64,000 nucleotides of DNA from Amphimedon queenslandica (Eukaryota; Porifera; Demospongiae; Haplosclerida; Niphatidae): NCBI RefSeq assembly GCF_000090795.2, contig NW_003546245.1, positions 3,524 to 67,523 on the forward strand. The letters are read 5' to 3'. Under the pieces are notes generated by a model. It was given only the letters and a program-made list of their open reading frames with translations, was not told where the DNA came from and ran no database searches. The number at the start of each line of letters is the position of its first letter. Positions within the stretch are counted from its first letter, which is position 1. This document shows, one piece after another, positions 1 to 11,475 of the stretch. Made by a program: the position numbers and the translations under genes.

Positions 1-20
1 TATGAAACTTACAGCCTTAC

Positions 21-122
21 TTTATGTTCAACTAACAATGGATCATAATCTTCTTCACCTAGAATAGCAAAAGCAAATGAATAAGCTTATCAGTCAATGG
101 CACCTGTGTTATTGTAGCTCAT
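21..122 (-). CDS. CD225-family gene D4, first two exons only (runs off the window)
   Basis: Two 5' exons are visible at 104-122 and 21-58; the rest lies beyond base 1. They encode MSYNNTGEEDYDPLLVEHK, nearly identical to the N-terminus of the complete genes at 37,861-38,824 and 41,403-42,395. Splice signals are present at both junctions, with a gtgcca donor after 104 and a ctag acceptor before 58. The N-terminus contains DYDPLL, which fits the acidic dileucine sorting pattern [DE]xxxL[LI]. By homology the missing part should hold a proline-rich exon and the two transmembrane exons. Partial only because of the window edge. Confidence 0.7.
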
Positions 123-429
123 TTTAGGATTTTTAAGACTAGCAGCTTTATAGTATACTCAACTTATAATACGGTCAGTTGACTTAAGATCAAGTTATTA
201 AAGGGTATGACCCTGTACTATTAGCTAACCGCAGGAATAAAAGAATGTTTAGAATAACTATCAATCATTAGCTGAGAATTCTCTCATAACAAACTACATG
301 TATGTACTATAGTACAGTACAGTCCTTGGCTACAACTTTAAAAGTTCATAAGAAATCCAATTTTGATTGAAAGCAGCTCAAACTTTATATGCAACATAAG
401 TACATGTATATGCATCAGAAAATATCATA

Positions 430-670
430 AAAATTGAGAATTCCCTGCTTTTCATTTTTGGCAAAATTTGGCCAAAGTCTTACAGGGGACTTTTACACAA
501 TTTTTGAGTAAATTTTAAAATTTGTAAAAAATTAAATTTTGATCGAAATCAACTCAATCATTCTACGCAACATAAGTGCATGTATATGCATCAGGAAATA
601 TTATTAAAATGAAGAATTTTATACTTTTCATTTTTTGGCAAAATTTGGCCAAAGTTCCTGTCACCTTTAG
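430..670. repeat. Degenerate copies of the 186-bp palindromic satellite
   Basis: This stretch repeats the satellite signature (tcatttttggcaaaatttggccaaagt and acataagtacatgtatatgcatcag) with the palindromic core eroded. It lies in the 1.1 kb between the D4 gene and the pseudogene at 1,258. The rest of 123-1,257 shows no gene to me. Confidence 0.7.
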
Positions 671-1257
671 ATACAATCATTCATTGTAGCTATAAATTAT
701 AATAAAATGACACAAAAGCTTCATAGACTTACATCATAGTATGAGTAAGAGGCTCTATGAATAGTTTAAAAAGATTCCCTGTTGAACTTTATCTTAATCA
801 TAATCAATCATAAAGTGCTATAGGGTGTGGTTGGAATGTGAACTATACTACTAGTATCACATTCATAAGGTGTGAATGCCTGCATGTGAATGACATCACA
901 TGATCCCACAAGAACAGACTGTGCTCTTCACTGCTAACAGTTTGCTTTACTCTACTGACACTACACTAGTGCAAGTGTACAAGTGCAAATGTACAGCATC
1001 AGCATGTACTAAAATGACTTCATTATCAGCTAACAGCTTAACGTGACGCTTTAGCATCTCACACATTTAAGGATTATACTTCTTCCTTGCATAATTAACT
1101 TTCCATGTGAGACAATTATAAACTTTGCAGCAATAAAGATAACTTGTAAACAAAAACACAAACAACCTAAAATAACAAACACACTAGCTATAGCTCATCC
1201 TCAAAGTTTATAAGTACATATACAGACCCACTGAGCTTACAGATATACTCCATAAGC

Positions 1258-2160
1258 TCAGCAATAGTAAATATACTGGTAGTAATAGTAGGAATAATAA
1301 CAGTTGTTGATCTGTGAAACAGACGTTGCAATCACGATTATGAAAATGACAATGGAAACAGCATAAGTTGCTATGCCTCCAATGTTGAGGAAAAGGGCAA
1401 GTCGACGGTTTCTTTCAACAGCTGCTTGATCACCACGAGCGTCTGCATCCCTAGCCTGTGAAGGAAAATCACTAATAATCAATAATTTATAATCAATAAT
1501 TATGTGAATCTGGAGTCAGTGGAGTGAAATATCTCAGACACAAAGGAAAAACAAGCAATTTTTTGGGAGTCATAACGCAAAATGTTTACTTAAAAGTCAA
1601 TTTAAAAGAATAAACCTCCTGTGTACAGTTGTAGGCGGTAGACAAAGTTGATAAGTATATACACATGTAGATAATCCCTGAGATAAGTCACATAATAACA
1701 GTCCTTTAGGGAATGAAACACCAAACAGTGCATTGAGATACTTAACCAGTTTCAATCATGATAATTAATAATAATATCAGTACCTTAATGATATTTCCCC
1801 TCCATTCTACATTGTTATTGTTATGACTTACATTGATTGCAAAGACAATGGCTGGTATGGTACAAGCAATAGCACACCATGTTTCCCAGAAGATCAGCCG
1901 ACCTGTATGTACAGTAGGTCATGTGGACTGGGGCAGGCTGGGTCACAACGACAGTGTTCTAACAAATACAGCCTGATAGCCACCATAAGCTGTCTGGGAA
2001 AGAAAAAATATTATATATGTATACATATGCCAACCAATCACTTGTTGGCACTTGCATGTCACTCAAAGTGTAAAGAAAGGCAGTATCTTCTGACCAGGAG
2101 GTGGACTAGCCTGATGAGGTTAGGGAGCCATTGGTCACAGATTGTCAAGAGAAGAATGGC
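1258..2160 (-). pseudogene. CD225-family pseudogene (copy A counterpart of the gene at 43,657)
   Basis: The last exon (1,258-1,455) is intact and encodes ARDADARGDQAAVERNRR, a TM2 helix and a Tyr/Cys tail. The TM1 exon (about 1,833-1,954) lacks 41 bases relative to the copy at 44,203-44,370. The missing part is everything between cccagaag and atcagccgacc, which encodes most of the first helix, and its loss shifts the frame. The following intron and half of the next exon are also gone (near 1,955-1,975), and the proline-rich exon near 2,087-2,140 is scrambled. The paralogue in copy B is fully open, so this copy looks dead. A shortened single-helix product cannot be excluded. Confidence 0.75.
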
Positions 2161-2329
2161 TTTAAAAAGCACTTTAAGGACAGCGATAGTCAGCGAAAAA
2201 ATGATGATAGATACTGATTTAATTTAAAATTAAATCAGCATTCCTACACAACAATCATTGTATCTTTCAAAAATCTATTTTCACACAAAAACTAAAGTTT
2301 AATAGCAGCACAATGAAAAAAGGTCCTGT

Positions 2330-5100
2330 TCACTTGTAGCAATAACTATAATAATATCCATAGTAGGAATCATAGTAGTAATAACAATAACCAGAAGATG
2401 CAGCGGTGACATTAACAGACACAGCAACAATAATAATGATAACTATGGCCACAACGTAGGTGACAATCCCACCAATGTTGAGACCCAAAGCTAGACGACG
2501 GTTACGACTGACTGCTTCTGCATCACCACGGGCCTCAGCATCTCTAGCCTGAAATGAATAGAATACATAAAGCACAAATCAACACAAATTTTTATTGCAG
2601 TTTCTGATATACTTATGCTGTGTAGAAAGTTTGTGCTGGTTTTGACTTAAATTTTGCAAGTTATGGTCATTTTAAAAACTTACATTAATTGCAAAGACAA
2701 TGGCTGGTATGGTACAAGCAAGAGCACACCATGTCCCCCAGAAGAAGCAGCAAATGGTCAAGAATATTGAGAGACTCAAGTAGTGATCACCTGACCTGTA
2801 TGTGCGATAGGTTGTGTGGACAGGGGCAGGCTGAGTCACAATGACAGTATTCTAGAAATATGTCTCCGTAACAAGAGTGAAAGAGATTTTTACTTACATT
2901 ATGTGTAGCTGGTGCAGCCTGATAGCCACCATAAGCTGTAAAGGAAAGTAAACAATTAGTATAGGTTATACACCGAGGTAGAGGTTTCTATGGTATTTAT
3001 TAACCGAGCGACGCAGTCGCGAGGTTAATAAATGCCATAGAAACCGATACCGAGGTGTATAACCAACTTCTACCATGACACTTGAACAAGCGTAACAGTG
3101 TAAAAAATATTCCTATAATTGATTTCACCATCTTGCAAGTACAACTTGGTCATTATTAAGACTTATAGAGGTTCTCTCTACCTTCAAATGCTTCTAGAGA
3201 AGTTTTTAAACAGTATCTTTATGTTCCCTTGCTGTTAGAAAGCTCTTAACTTTGTCCCATGTGTAAGCCGCCATTTTGTTTGCCGTGACCACACCCACTA
3301 CGTAGGGAGCGTGGGCGGGTGGTTGCTAAGGCTTGTTATTTCTCCAATACAACGTGTATAGAAGAAATGTAAGTGTGGACATACAAATATTATACAAACA
3401 TCGCACGTGGTTGAAATCAATTATAGGAACGACCTGGGGGCGTAGCCCCCAGGTCGTTAAAAACAACTACCAGCTGCTGATAATAAGACCACAGTTGACA
3501 TACATACAACATATCTAACAGGCTAGGCCAGTAAAGAATCAACCAAGCTTGACAAATGGACTAATAAGAGCATAAGGGTAGAGCGCCAGGTTTCACTTAT
3601 TTTCTACCATGCTTGTTTTGAATTGACCAATCAGATTGCATTATATGAGGTGTCTAAATCACTTATAATACCCCGGGAAAATATTTAGAAACCTCCGGGA
3701 AATTATTTAGATACTTCTGCCAAAGTTTGGGAAATTTTAGGAATAAAAAATGATAGCAATAATAGTAATGTTATTTTTTGAATTGTTATGTGTATGTTTG
3801 TGCAGTTATTAAAGCTGAAGTGTCTGTCTTCATCTAGAGATATGTTTTGTGCTTTTGGAGGATGAGGTGAATTTGTATATCGTCACTAGCTACTACTGTT
3901 TTTGTTTGTAATAATAATATTATTGAGGAAACGTCTTCTGGCATTTTGTTGATCTGAAATGTGCTTATAAATTCGTACACCATCCGTGCTTCTGTGACCT
4001 GTTCTTTTCATGATTAATTGTTCATCAACACCAGCTTGAAATAGTCTAGTAGCAGCAGTCATGCCGCGAAGTGAGTGGTTTGTTTGTAACCATCGATTCC
4101 CCAGTTGCTGCAGCAAACATTTTAAACAGTATTTCTCCATTAAGAAGAGTGGCCTGGTTAGAGCTTCTCCAAATCTTTCATTCTTTCCTTGCACCAGTCA
4201 TTCAGAATATTTCTACCCATTATATTGCTTTTTTAGTTGTGCATGGTGCACAGTGCTGTTGTGTATCTTTAAATCCTTGTCCGTTGCGAAACAAGATGGT
4301 ATATAGCACTAATGAAGTAGGCGGGGCAGTCATAAAATGATGAGAGATAGGCGTTTCCAGAGCTATCAATGGCGGCTGTGTTAGTCGCATCTTTTGAGAA
4401 CAGACGAGTATGTCTACCTAGTTGCTTTTCCATTCTAGTGCGTGACTTAAAATGAATTGGTTGCTAATGGTAAGGATTTTTATACTTTTTGTGTATCCTA
4501 GCTACAAGAAATGCATCTAATCTGATTGGACGCATGGTAGAACACGGTTATACACCTCGGTCTCGGTTTCTATGGCATTTATTGACCTCGGGACTGCGTC
4601 CCTCGGTTAATAAATACCATAGAAACCTCTACCTCGGTGTATAACCTATACTTATTTAATAAACCAAGAGGTTAATAAGTGTTCCCGGGAGGTATCTAAT
4701 AGATTTAGAAACCTGGCATTCTGCAATCTGATTGGTCAATTACAACTAGGCATGATAGAATTTTACATAATCTAATTGTTCTTCACGCATGCCAATCCCT
4801 TGTTGGCAGGCTCTCATGCCATTCAAGTGTAAAGACAGGCAGTATTTTTAAAAGGACTGACCAGGAGGTGGATAACCCTGCTGAGGTGGATAACCCTGCT
4901 GAGGTGGGGGAGCCATTGGTGGCGGAGCATTGTAAGCCTAAAAAGAGAAAAGAAGTAAAGATATCGTACAGCTGGAGACAGACCGCCAGTTAGCATGGAC
5001 TTACTGGAGGTGGGGGCTGTACCAATGGCTGTTTGTCACCTAAAGAATTATGTAAGAGACAGTAAAAATACTGAAAATAGCAACCGCGAGCCTCACTCAT
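2330..5100 (-). CDS. CD225/dispanin (IFITM-like) two-helix membrane protein
   Basis: Six exons join in phase: 5097-5100, 5005-5039, 4862-4937, 2898-2935, 2684-2851 and 2330-2548, giving 179 aa. Residues 1-51 are proline-rich and cytosolic-like (starting MSDKQPLVQPPPP, with repeated QQGYPP). TM1 spans about 76-104 and contains a C-C pair at 85-86, a possible palmitoylation site as in IFITMs. The CD225 signature loop ARDAEARGDAEAVSRNRR follows at 108-125, then TM2 at about 127-153 and a Tyr/Cys-rich tail. The start uses the ATG A|gt split seen in sibling genes. Intron 3 is 1.9 kb because of a mobile insertion; sibling introns there are about 0.1 kb. Known CD225 proteins act in membrane fusion control, synapse biology or trafficking; the role here is not known. 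Confidence 0.85.
2957..4760. mobile_element. Mobile insertion with Crypton-like tyrosine-recombinase fragment and palindromic ends
   Basis: The matching intron of the paralogue at 43,657 reads aaacaatt followed directly by gttttacataatc (about 44,476-44,490). Here 1.8 kb is inserted between those two parts. Each side holds a ~100-bp near-palindrome (2,958-3,064 and 4,546-4,652), and the two are inverted copies of each other, the outer ~50 bp being essentially perfect. A minus-strand open frame at 3,886-4,194 encodes the C-terminal half of a tyrosine recombinase: HSLRG, then TGHRS, then a Y about ten residues later, matching the H-x-x-R / H-R / Y catalytic layout. It most resembles Crypton/DUF3504-type recombinases. 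The N-terminal half is absent, so the copy is broken. Typical Cryptons lack such inverted ends, so family placement is tentative. Confidence 0.65.
3428..3458. other. Perfect 14-bp-arm hairpin inside the insertion
   Basis: The arms aacgacctgggggc (3,428-3,441) and gcccccaggtcgtt (3,445-3,458) pair perfectly across a 3-base loop. The GC-rich stem stands out in AT-rich surroundings. It could be a recombination or terminator-like structure of the element; no function is shown. Confidence 0.7.
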
Positions 5101-5292
5101 TGTTATTGTATGGAAGATTTGCTGGAAGCAAGAGACAACTTTGACAAGAGAAGGGCTGAAAGAAGGCAGGGGAAAACCACAAGTGACAACACAGCTCGGC
5201 GCACCACTCGCTGAATCATTGATTGAATCACGTGCACCAGAGATTTTAATTATTGGAAAAGAACTACAGCAAAAAAACAAATTCCCAACTCT

Positions 5293-5903
5293 TCAACAAT
5301 AATATGAATAAGTATTGTAGTAAGTATTGTAATAGGTATAACAATAGTTAACGTAGCTGCTGGTAGAAGATGCAGAGCTATTTAGTGTAGACACAATTAG
5401 AATAACAACAACTATGGCTGCTGCTACGTATGTCATGATGGCACAACAATTGAGGCACAAAGCTGTATTGCGATTACAAGAAACAGCTTCATCATCACCA
5501 AGTCTCTCAGCATCTTGTGCCTAAATAGAAAAATTACATAAAAAGTATTAACCAATATTTTTAAAATAGATTTATGACTACAAAGGTTTTATTCATAAAG
5601 GCCTAATTGGAGCAACTTATATCTACTTCACTCTTCACCGAGTACTTACATTACATTGTACTTACATTGGCAGCAAAATAAATAGCAGGGATCGTACAGA
5701 TGAGTCCAACCCAAGTACCACACAAGATAAAGATGACGGTTAACAGAACGGAGAGAGCGAAAAAATGATCACCAGAAGCACGTGTTGGTGCTCTTTCATA
5801 AGTAATGGTAGGGACTTGTTTTTGAGCTATGATAACACTCTGAATATTGATACCATGAAGATAATGGTGCTATAATAGCATTAACTTACTTGATAATAAA
5901 TCC
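5293..5903 (-). CDS. CD225-family membrane protein, 5' end unresolved
   Basis: Three exons are clear: 5890-5903, 5666-5839 and 5293-5520. The TM1 exon reads SVIIAQKQVPTITYE, then GDHFFALSV, helix 1, and ends IPAIYFAAN at the family's phase-0 intron. The last exon starts AQDAERLGDDEAVSCNRN, gives helix 2 and ends in a tail rich in Y, C, N and T. The 14-nt exon needs an upstream exon of length 3n+1 that I could not place. The region 5,904-6,330 has several ATGs but no convincing donor in phase. There is no close copy in duplication B, so this gene is specific to copy A within the window. It is more divergent than its neighbours. Confidence 0.7.
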
Positions 5904-6684
5904 CTAAAAAATAAAGACATGCACACAATTAAACACTGAACATTAAAAAATGCTTGTAAATTGAGAAATCTGCTAAAAATTGTTAATTATATGTTTGTAT
6001 AGTGAGAAAGCAGCATTCAAGAATTTTTTCTAAAATATCGAAAAGAATATCTACAGGCTCATAATATCTAGTCAGTCGTAGCCAGACTAATGAAAGAGAA
6101 TGGATCTGGCTATGTCAAATCAGATCAGATCTAATCTCAGCCAAGCCCCCTACGTCAGAAACTTATAATCCACTGATTCCCAATACATAAAACAAACCTA
6201 TTTTAGATTAGGCTACCAGCCCCTGCATGTAATGTAATTTTTACAATACAGTCATGCATGAAACACTGAGAGTCTTAGAGCTGTTCATTTGCATATGAAA
6301 AAAAATTATTAGATTTATACCTCCATGATCATGATGATGGCGATGATGATGATGATGGCGGAGATGATGATGATGCATATCGATACTAAGTCTAGAGATC
6401 ACAAAAAGATTGATGAGTTGAGGAACTTAGAGGAAAGGTGGGCTCAAAAGCAAGTTGTTAACTCGTTGTTGTCGAGTGGAGTCTACGCCCACAAAAATTA
6501 TAACAACTTAATAAATCATAAAGTTATGGCCAGCTGTATTCACCGGCTTCAAACAGCACAATATTTTCACGGGCTTTTATAAATGGCAGTTGTTGTTATT
6601 CATTTTCACACAAAAAAAAACTTAAATCAAACAGAATCAATAATAAAGTCAAAATGATAATAATTATCATTTAAGAAGTCCTGT

Positions 6685-7740
6685 TCACTTGTAGCAATAA
6701 CTATAATAATATCCATAGTAGGAATTATAGTAGTAATAACAATAACCAGAAGATGCAGCAGTGACATTAACAGACACAATGATAATAATAATGATAACTA
6801 TGGACACAACATAGGTGACAATCCCACCAATGTTGAGACCCAAAGCTAAACGACGGTTACGACTGACTGCTTCTGCATCACCACGGACCTCAGCATCTCT
6901 AGCCTGAAATGAATAGAATACATAAAGCACAAATCACCCTCAATTTTTATTTCATTTTCTGATACATATTGATGTACTTATGTTATGTAGAAAGTTTGAG
7001 CTGATTTTGACTTCAATTTTAAAGTTAAAGACTTACATTGATTGCAAAGACAATGGCTGGTATGGTACAAGCAAGAGCGCACCATGTTCCCCAGAAGAAG
7101 CAGCAAATGGTCAAGAATATTGAGAGAGTCAAAAAGTGATCTCCGCTTGTATGACGATTATAAACAACAGCCGGTCTAGTTGGCTGAGTTGTCACAATAA
7201 CTGTATTCTAAAACAACAAAGAGATAAGGTTAAACAACAAAGTAATGTATATTTTCCAAATGGCTTACATTAGTCGTCTGAGGAGCTGCATGATATGGCT
7301 GAGCTAGAAATGAAAATATTGTATTATCAAGTTGCAATATCAGATACCAATGAGTATAGAGTAACATAGTACATATAGTAAGACTATCTGTAGTAAGAGT
7401 ATCACAGTACATATAGTACACAGTACTTTAAAAATTACGTACCTACATGCAAAAAATTCCCCAGAGGTCACCACAAATTTTGATAAAGAGGCAGACAGTA
7501 AAAGTACATGCATAATAATATTGTTGAAATTTCATTAATTTTCATACCAGGAGGTGGTTGATAGGGCCGTTGAGGTGGAGGTGGCTGATACTGGTAAGGC
7601 TGGAAAAACACAGGACAATAATTCATGCATGAAGAAGAGGTTCAACTTACAGGGGGTGCTCCCATCAGCGGCTGCTTATCGTAACCTGCCGAAAAAGAGG
7701 CGAAATAATGCCATTACAATACAAGTATAGTCTTACTCAT
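6685..7740 (-). CDS. CD225/dispanin (IFITM-like) two-helix membrane protein
   Basis: Six exons (7737-7740, 7651-7685, 7548-7599, 7269-7303, 7037-7207, 6685-6903) join in phase to 171 aa. The protein begins MSYDKQPLMGAPP, then PYQYQPPPPQRPYQPPPG, a short linker, and a TM1 exon with GDHFLTLSIF, a C-C pair and IPAIVFAIN. The CD225 loop ARDAEVRGDAEAVSRNRR precedes helix 2 and a tail of alternating Y, S, G and C. All donors are gt and acceptors ag. The TM2 exon is almost identical to that at 2,330 and very close to 45,088. The [DE]xxPL[LMV] pattern (DKQPLM) near the N-terminus resembles an endosomal sorting signal. Confidence 0.87.
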
Positions 7741-8029
7741 GTTGCAAAGCGGTACAATATGAATCTCCCAAACGTGTAAATGAGCTCCTCTATGTCCTCC
7801 TCTTCTTTGCACGCGCGTTTAAAATACCGTATAAACTCTATTTTAGTGTTTTCAAAATTTTAACTGATTTATGATTAATTTTTTGTGGGGCGAGGTCAAT
7901 AAACAAAGTATATTATTATTATTATTATTATTATTATAAAAACAACTAACACAATAAACAAACACATCACTGTACATCATTTGCACAAATAAAGTTTTGT
8001 TTGCAGCATTTCTTCTGAGCAGGGCCACA

Positions 8030-8980
8030 CTAATATGTAGTAGGTGTTGGAGTTCCATCTTCAGCATGATGGACTTCATATCGATAAGACATGACATACC
8101 AAGCAATGGTGAGGCCCAGTGTAATCAGACCAACAATAGATCCAATGATGTTCAAAGCAAGTGCAGCCTGACGCTTAGATCTCATTGCAACCATGTCCCC
8201 TCGCATCTCTGCCTCTCTCGCCTGCAAAGAATGAAAAATAAAAGATTATTATATTGAAAGGTATACTGAATGTAGTGTTAGTTATCAGAGTGACAACAGA
8301 GCAAAAGGGAAAGATGTCGTAACTAACATGGACAGCATAAACAATTGCTGGTATGACACAACAAAGGCCGCATGATCCAAATATGCACCAGAAGAATGCA
8401 AGGAAGACAGAGAGCGTGAAGAAGTTGTCACTGGGGTAATGAGTAGCAGCTGGGTTTGTATGATATTCTTGAGCCAGCGGCTGAGAGCTAACAATACGGA
8501 CAGCAGGATTCTATAGTAAAGGAGACAACAGTATAGCAATTGATCAACAATGCGTGAATATGTGCCAAATTTGTCACTTGTGTTAGTTATAATGATGGCT
8601 AATGTTGGCATTAATAAGTTTTTATAAAAAGGCATAGGCATAGCTGATACTCTTGGCATAGCCGGGAATAGCATAGCTCATCTGCCCCGCTGTAGGGAGA
8701 CTGATGAATTAAGGCGGCATTGTTTCACTATAGTCTAGATCATCTACATTGTTAGTTTTACTACAAAGAATGCACAGTTCTGGTTTTGACTGCATGCCAA
8801 CCTATTTGCATATAATCAGCTTAGGCAGAGTTCAGCTGATCAAAGCCAGAGTATTAAATTATGGCAACTTACAACAGAGTAAACGGGAGGTGCCTCTGGA
8901 GGAATTAAAACTTTCTCTGTGGAAAGAAAACGATCAATAATCAAATTCGATGCTTATCCTTGTAACTTACGGTCTTCCAT
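8030..8980 (-). CDS. CD225-family membrane protein with N-terminal PPxY
   Basis: Four exons (8971-8980, 8873-8916, 8328-8510, 8030-8221) join to 142 aa starting MEDQKVLIPPEAPPVYSV. PPVY is a PPxY motif, the type that binds NEDD4-family ubiquitin ligases; human IFITM3 has PPNY in a comparable place. TM1 is Cys-rich (WCIFGSCGLCCVIPAIVYAVH). The loop AREAEMRGDMVAMRSKRQ leads into helix 2. The tail lacks the Tyr/Cys repeats of its neighbours and ends GTPTPTTY. The copy at 46,458-47,398 encodes the same TM2 exon residue for residue. The gene is divergently placed from the receptor-like gene at 9,433, with about 450 bp between them. Confidence 0.87.
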
Positions 8981-9432
8981 TTTTCCAGGGACGTAGTCTA
9001 TGATATCTCTTTCTCTTTGTCTAAAGATGTTTTTGCAAACTTTTTGCTGAGCAGTAGCAATACTCACACGTGATGATGATCATAATGATTAATGATGTTA
9101 TAATAATGATTAATGATATTATAATAATGATGTAATAATGATGCATTGATGCAGCAATTGCAATTACCGGTCATTATACATAGTGTATAGTTATACTGCA
9201 TTATCTCAGTGAATTGTACACAGTCTAGATCTATGTATAGGTGCTGTGTTTGGTCTAAAGAAGTGCATCCATTAAAGTACACACACAAGTGTAGACAAAC
9301 TCATTTGGCACTGCTCAATCAATGTTTATTGAAACTAGAATTAACACTTAAAAACTTTTGCACCTGCCCAGCCGCTAGTAAACAGGCTCAAGCATCTTTG
9401 TCTCTGAATTCAATCAAAGGAAGTCTAGGGAG

Positions 9433-11057
9433 ATGTTACTGAGTAAAGTCCTAGTCTTGCTCCTTCTCTGCTTGATGAAATTAGTAACGATCACCAACAG
9501 CTGCTGCTCTAACTTCAAAAGTCTTGGATCTCTTGGTGTTGGTGAAGATGAGACGTTTAGTGGCTACCAAATTTTGTATCCTCCTTTTAATTTCACTTGC
9601 AACAACAGCCAAATCATTAAATTCATATTTAGTGGTGAAATCAATGGAGTTACATTTTCAAATAATCAAGGAAGAATATCAAAGATACAGCTGTGGCAAA
9701 GAAATAGCTTTACTGACTATACAATCATAAAGAGTTGGGATCTAAATCAAAATGATGTTACTCAAAGAAATGACAATTTGCTGGAGCTAGATCTCATAGA
9801 TTCTGAAGGGAATGGTCCAGCAGTTAATGCAGATACTGTAATTGGGATATTCTTACCTTCACGTAGGCGAAAACAAGTAGATTTATTTTTCACCAGGTCA
9901 TTAAGTTATTCAGACCATTTCTACTACAAATCAGCTTCTTTCAATCCTTCGTCTTCTCTCAACATCGCTCAAATGACAATAGGAGATGAAACTTATCCAA
10001 AAATGACTGTTGAACTATGTAAGTCAAAATATAATGTCATTAATGTTTATTATTATTTTATGCAGCTAATACACTTTGTTCAACTACTACAGACGCCTCA
10101 ATTATCATCACAACAATGATATTAACTAATACGATTGTTAAATCTACACTGCCAAATAGACCTACTACTACAGTAGTAACAAGATCTAGTATGACATCTA
10201 CAATGAATCATTCGCCTAATAGATCAACAAGATCAAGTTTAACTACAGCAGTATCACATAATGCTGTCACGTCTAGTGCTAAAATATTTAGCACTGTCCC
10301 AGCCTGTGTAACTACAATTACTGTGTTTAGTAAAACACAATCTATTATTGTTAGTTTAACATCAAAATCTGTCCCGTCATCAAGTGCCATCATTATACAA
10401 ATTACATCATCAGACCAAACGAAAAGATCAAGTCAAGCAGAGTCACCAACTGTAGGTCCATCAAACAGCAGACACATGTCAAATGAACCACAAACATCTA
10501 GTCAGGATCCTTCATCAATAAGTGTAACATCAAATACACCACCACCAATAATAAGCACACTAGTAGTGGGTACTACTGATGCAGTAACTACTGGTACAAG
10601 CAATCCCATTGAAGGAATTGGTCTTTCTGGTTACATCATTGCTACAGTGGTTAGCAGTGCAGGGTTTTTAGTCGTGTGTTTGATACTCTTTGGTATTGCT
10701 TTTTATGCTGTCTGTTTAAGAAAACAAAGAAGTTCCAATCCAGTTCCTACAGAGCAATCCTTAAGCTTTAGTCGGAGACCACAGAGCCAAACCTCAATGT
10801 ATAGCAACAATGTATATCTCATGAACAAGCTAAAGAAAAAGGAGTTCATTCCAACAGCTAACAATTCCTCACCAAGCCACCATCATTATGATACTCCTAA
10901 CTTCACTCAATCAAAGGAATCAGAAGAATCAGAGAACAGATACAGCACTCTTAATCGGCTCAGTCAGTTCAATCGTAACCCAGCATACTCAATAGCATCA
11001 AACTGTACATTGAATAATGATAATGATGACAACAGCCATGATTATGAAGAAGTGTAA
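9433..11057 (+). CDS. Type I membrane glycoprotein with mucin-like stalk, unknown ectodomain
   Basis: Two exons (9433-10018 and 10066-11057) join in phase to 525 aa. A signal peptide covers about 1-22 (MLLSKVLVLLLLCLMKL). The ectodomain, about 23-195, has a few cysteines and includes IQLWQRNSF and VIGIFLPSRRR. A long Ser/Thr-rich region at about 197-380 looks like an O-glycosylated stalk. One membrane helix lies at about 384-412, followed by a ~113-residue cytoplasmic tail with several tyrosine motifs (NNVYLM, HYDTP, RYSTL, DYEEV) that could recruit SH2 proteins. I do not recognise the ectodomain family. A paralogue follows at 11,476, so a sponge-specific receptor or adhesion pair is a reasonable inference. 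Confidence 0.75.
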
Positions 11058-11475
11058 TAATTTGACCACATAATGAAAATAACTTGTTCTTAATTAATTA
11101 TCATAGTCTATTGCAGGATTATGTGCAAACATACATCCAGTATAATTACATATAGGTTGCACCTCATGTCAATATATGTCCATTAATACATTTTTGAAGT
11201 ATCATTAGTAACTTTAAATGGTGAATTGTGACAGGTTACAGTTGTCTGCCAAAGCTATAGAAGTGAGGGCACAAACATCATTAAATTTTGCTAGGATGAA
11301 AAGATTTCCTTATATGATGCATCCTTTGTGGATAGTGGGTCTGATTAGTTGATGATAGTCTTGCCAACAACTCATGCTAAACAGATTAGTACCAGACAAC
11401 ACTAAAGGGCAATAATGGCCCATGGCTTTATATATAATGAGCTTCTGGTAAACAGCTCCCAATAGCCTAAACTCC
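11058..11475. other. Intergenic stretch between the two receptor-like genes
   Basis: About 420 bp with no gene, repeat or RNA that I can recognise. It presumably holds the 3' UTR of the upstream gene and the promoter of the second. Confidence 0.4.

Larger units (their letters stand above)
1..9230. repeat. Segmental duplication, copy A
   Basis: Bases 1-9,230 correspond to 42,278-47,623 (copy B) in the same orientation, with introns and intergenic DNA almost identical as well as exons. Copy A is longer because it holds an extra gene pair (2,330-5,903) and a mobile insertion. A shorter third copy of the first 0.8 kb lies at 38,720-39,720. The match ends at the sequence cagtctagat (9,221-9,230), exactly where copy B meets the run of N. 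Confidence 0.85.

Noticed and set aside
4061-4340. Plus-strand frames within the mobile insertion
   Set aside because: They overlap the minus-strand recombinase frame and show no motif of their own.
6325-6582. Plus-strand frame starting with a Met/Asp run
   Set aside because: The start is a GAT/ATG trinucleotide tract and the rest has no family resemblance or splice context. It is probably chance.
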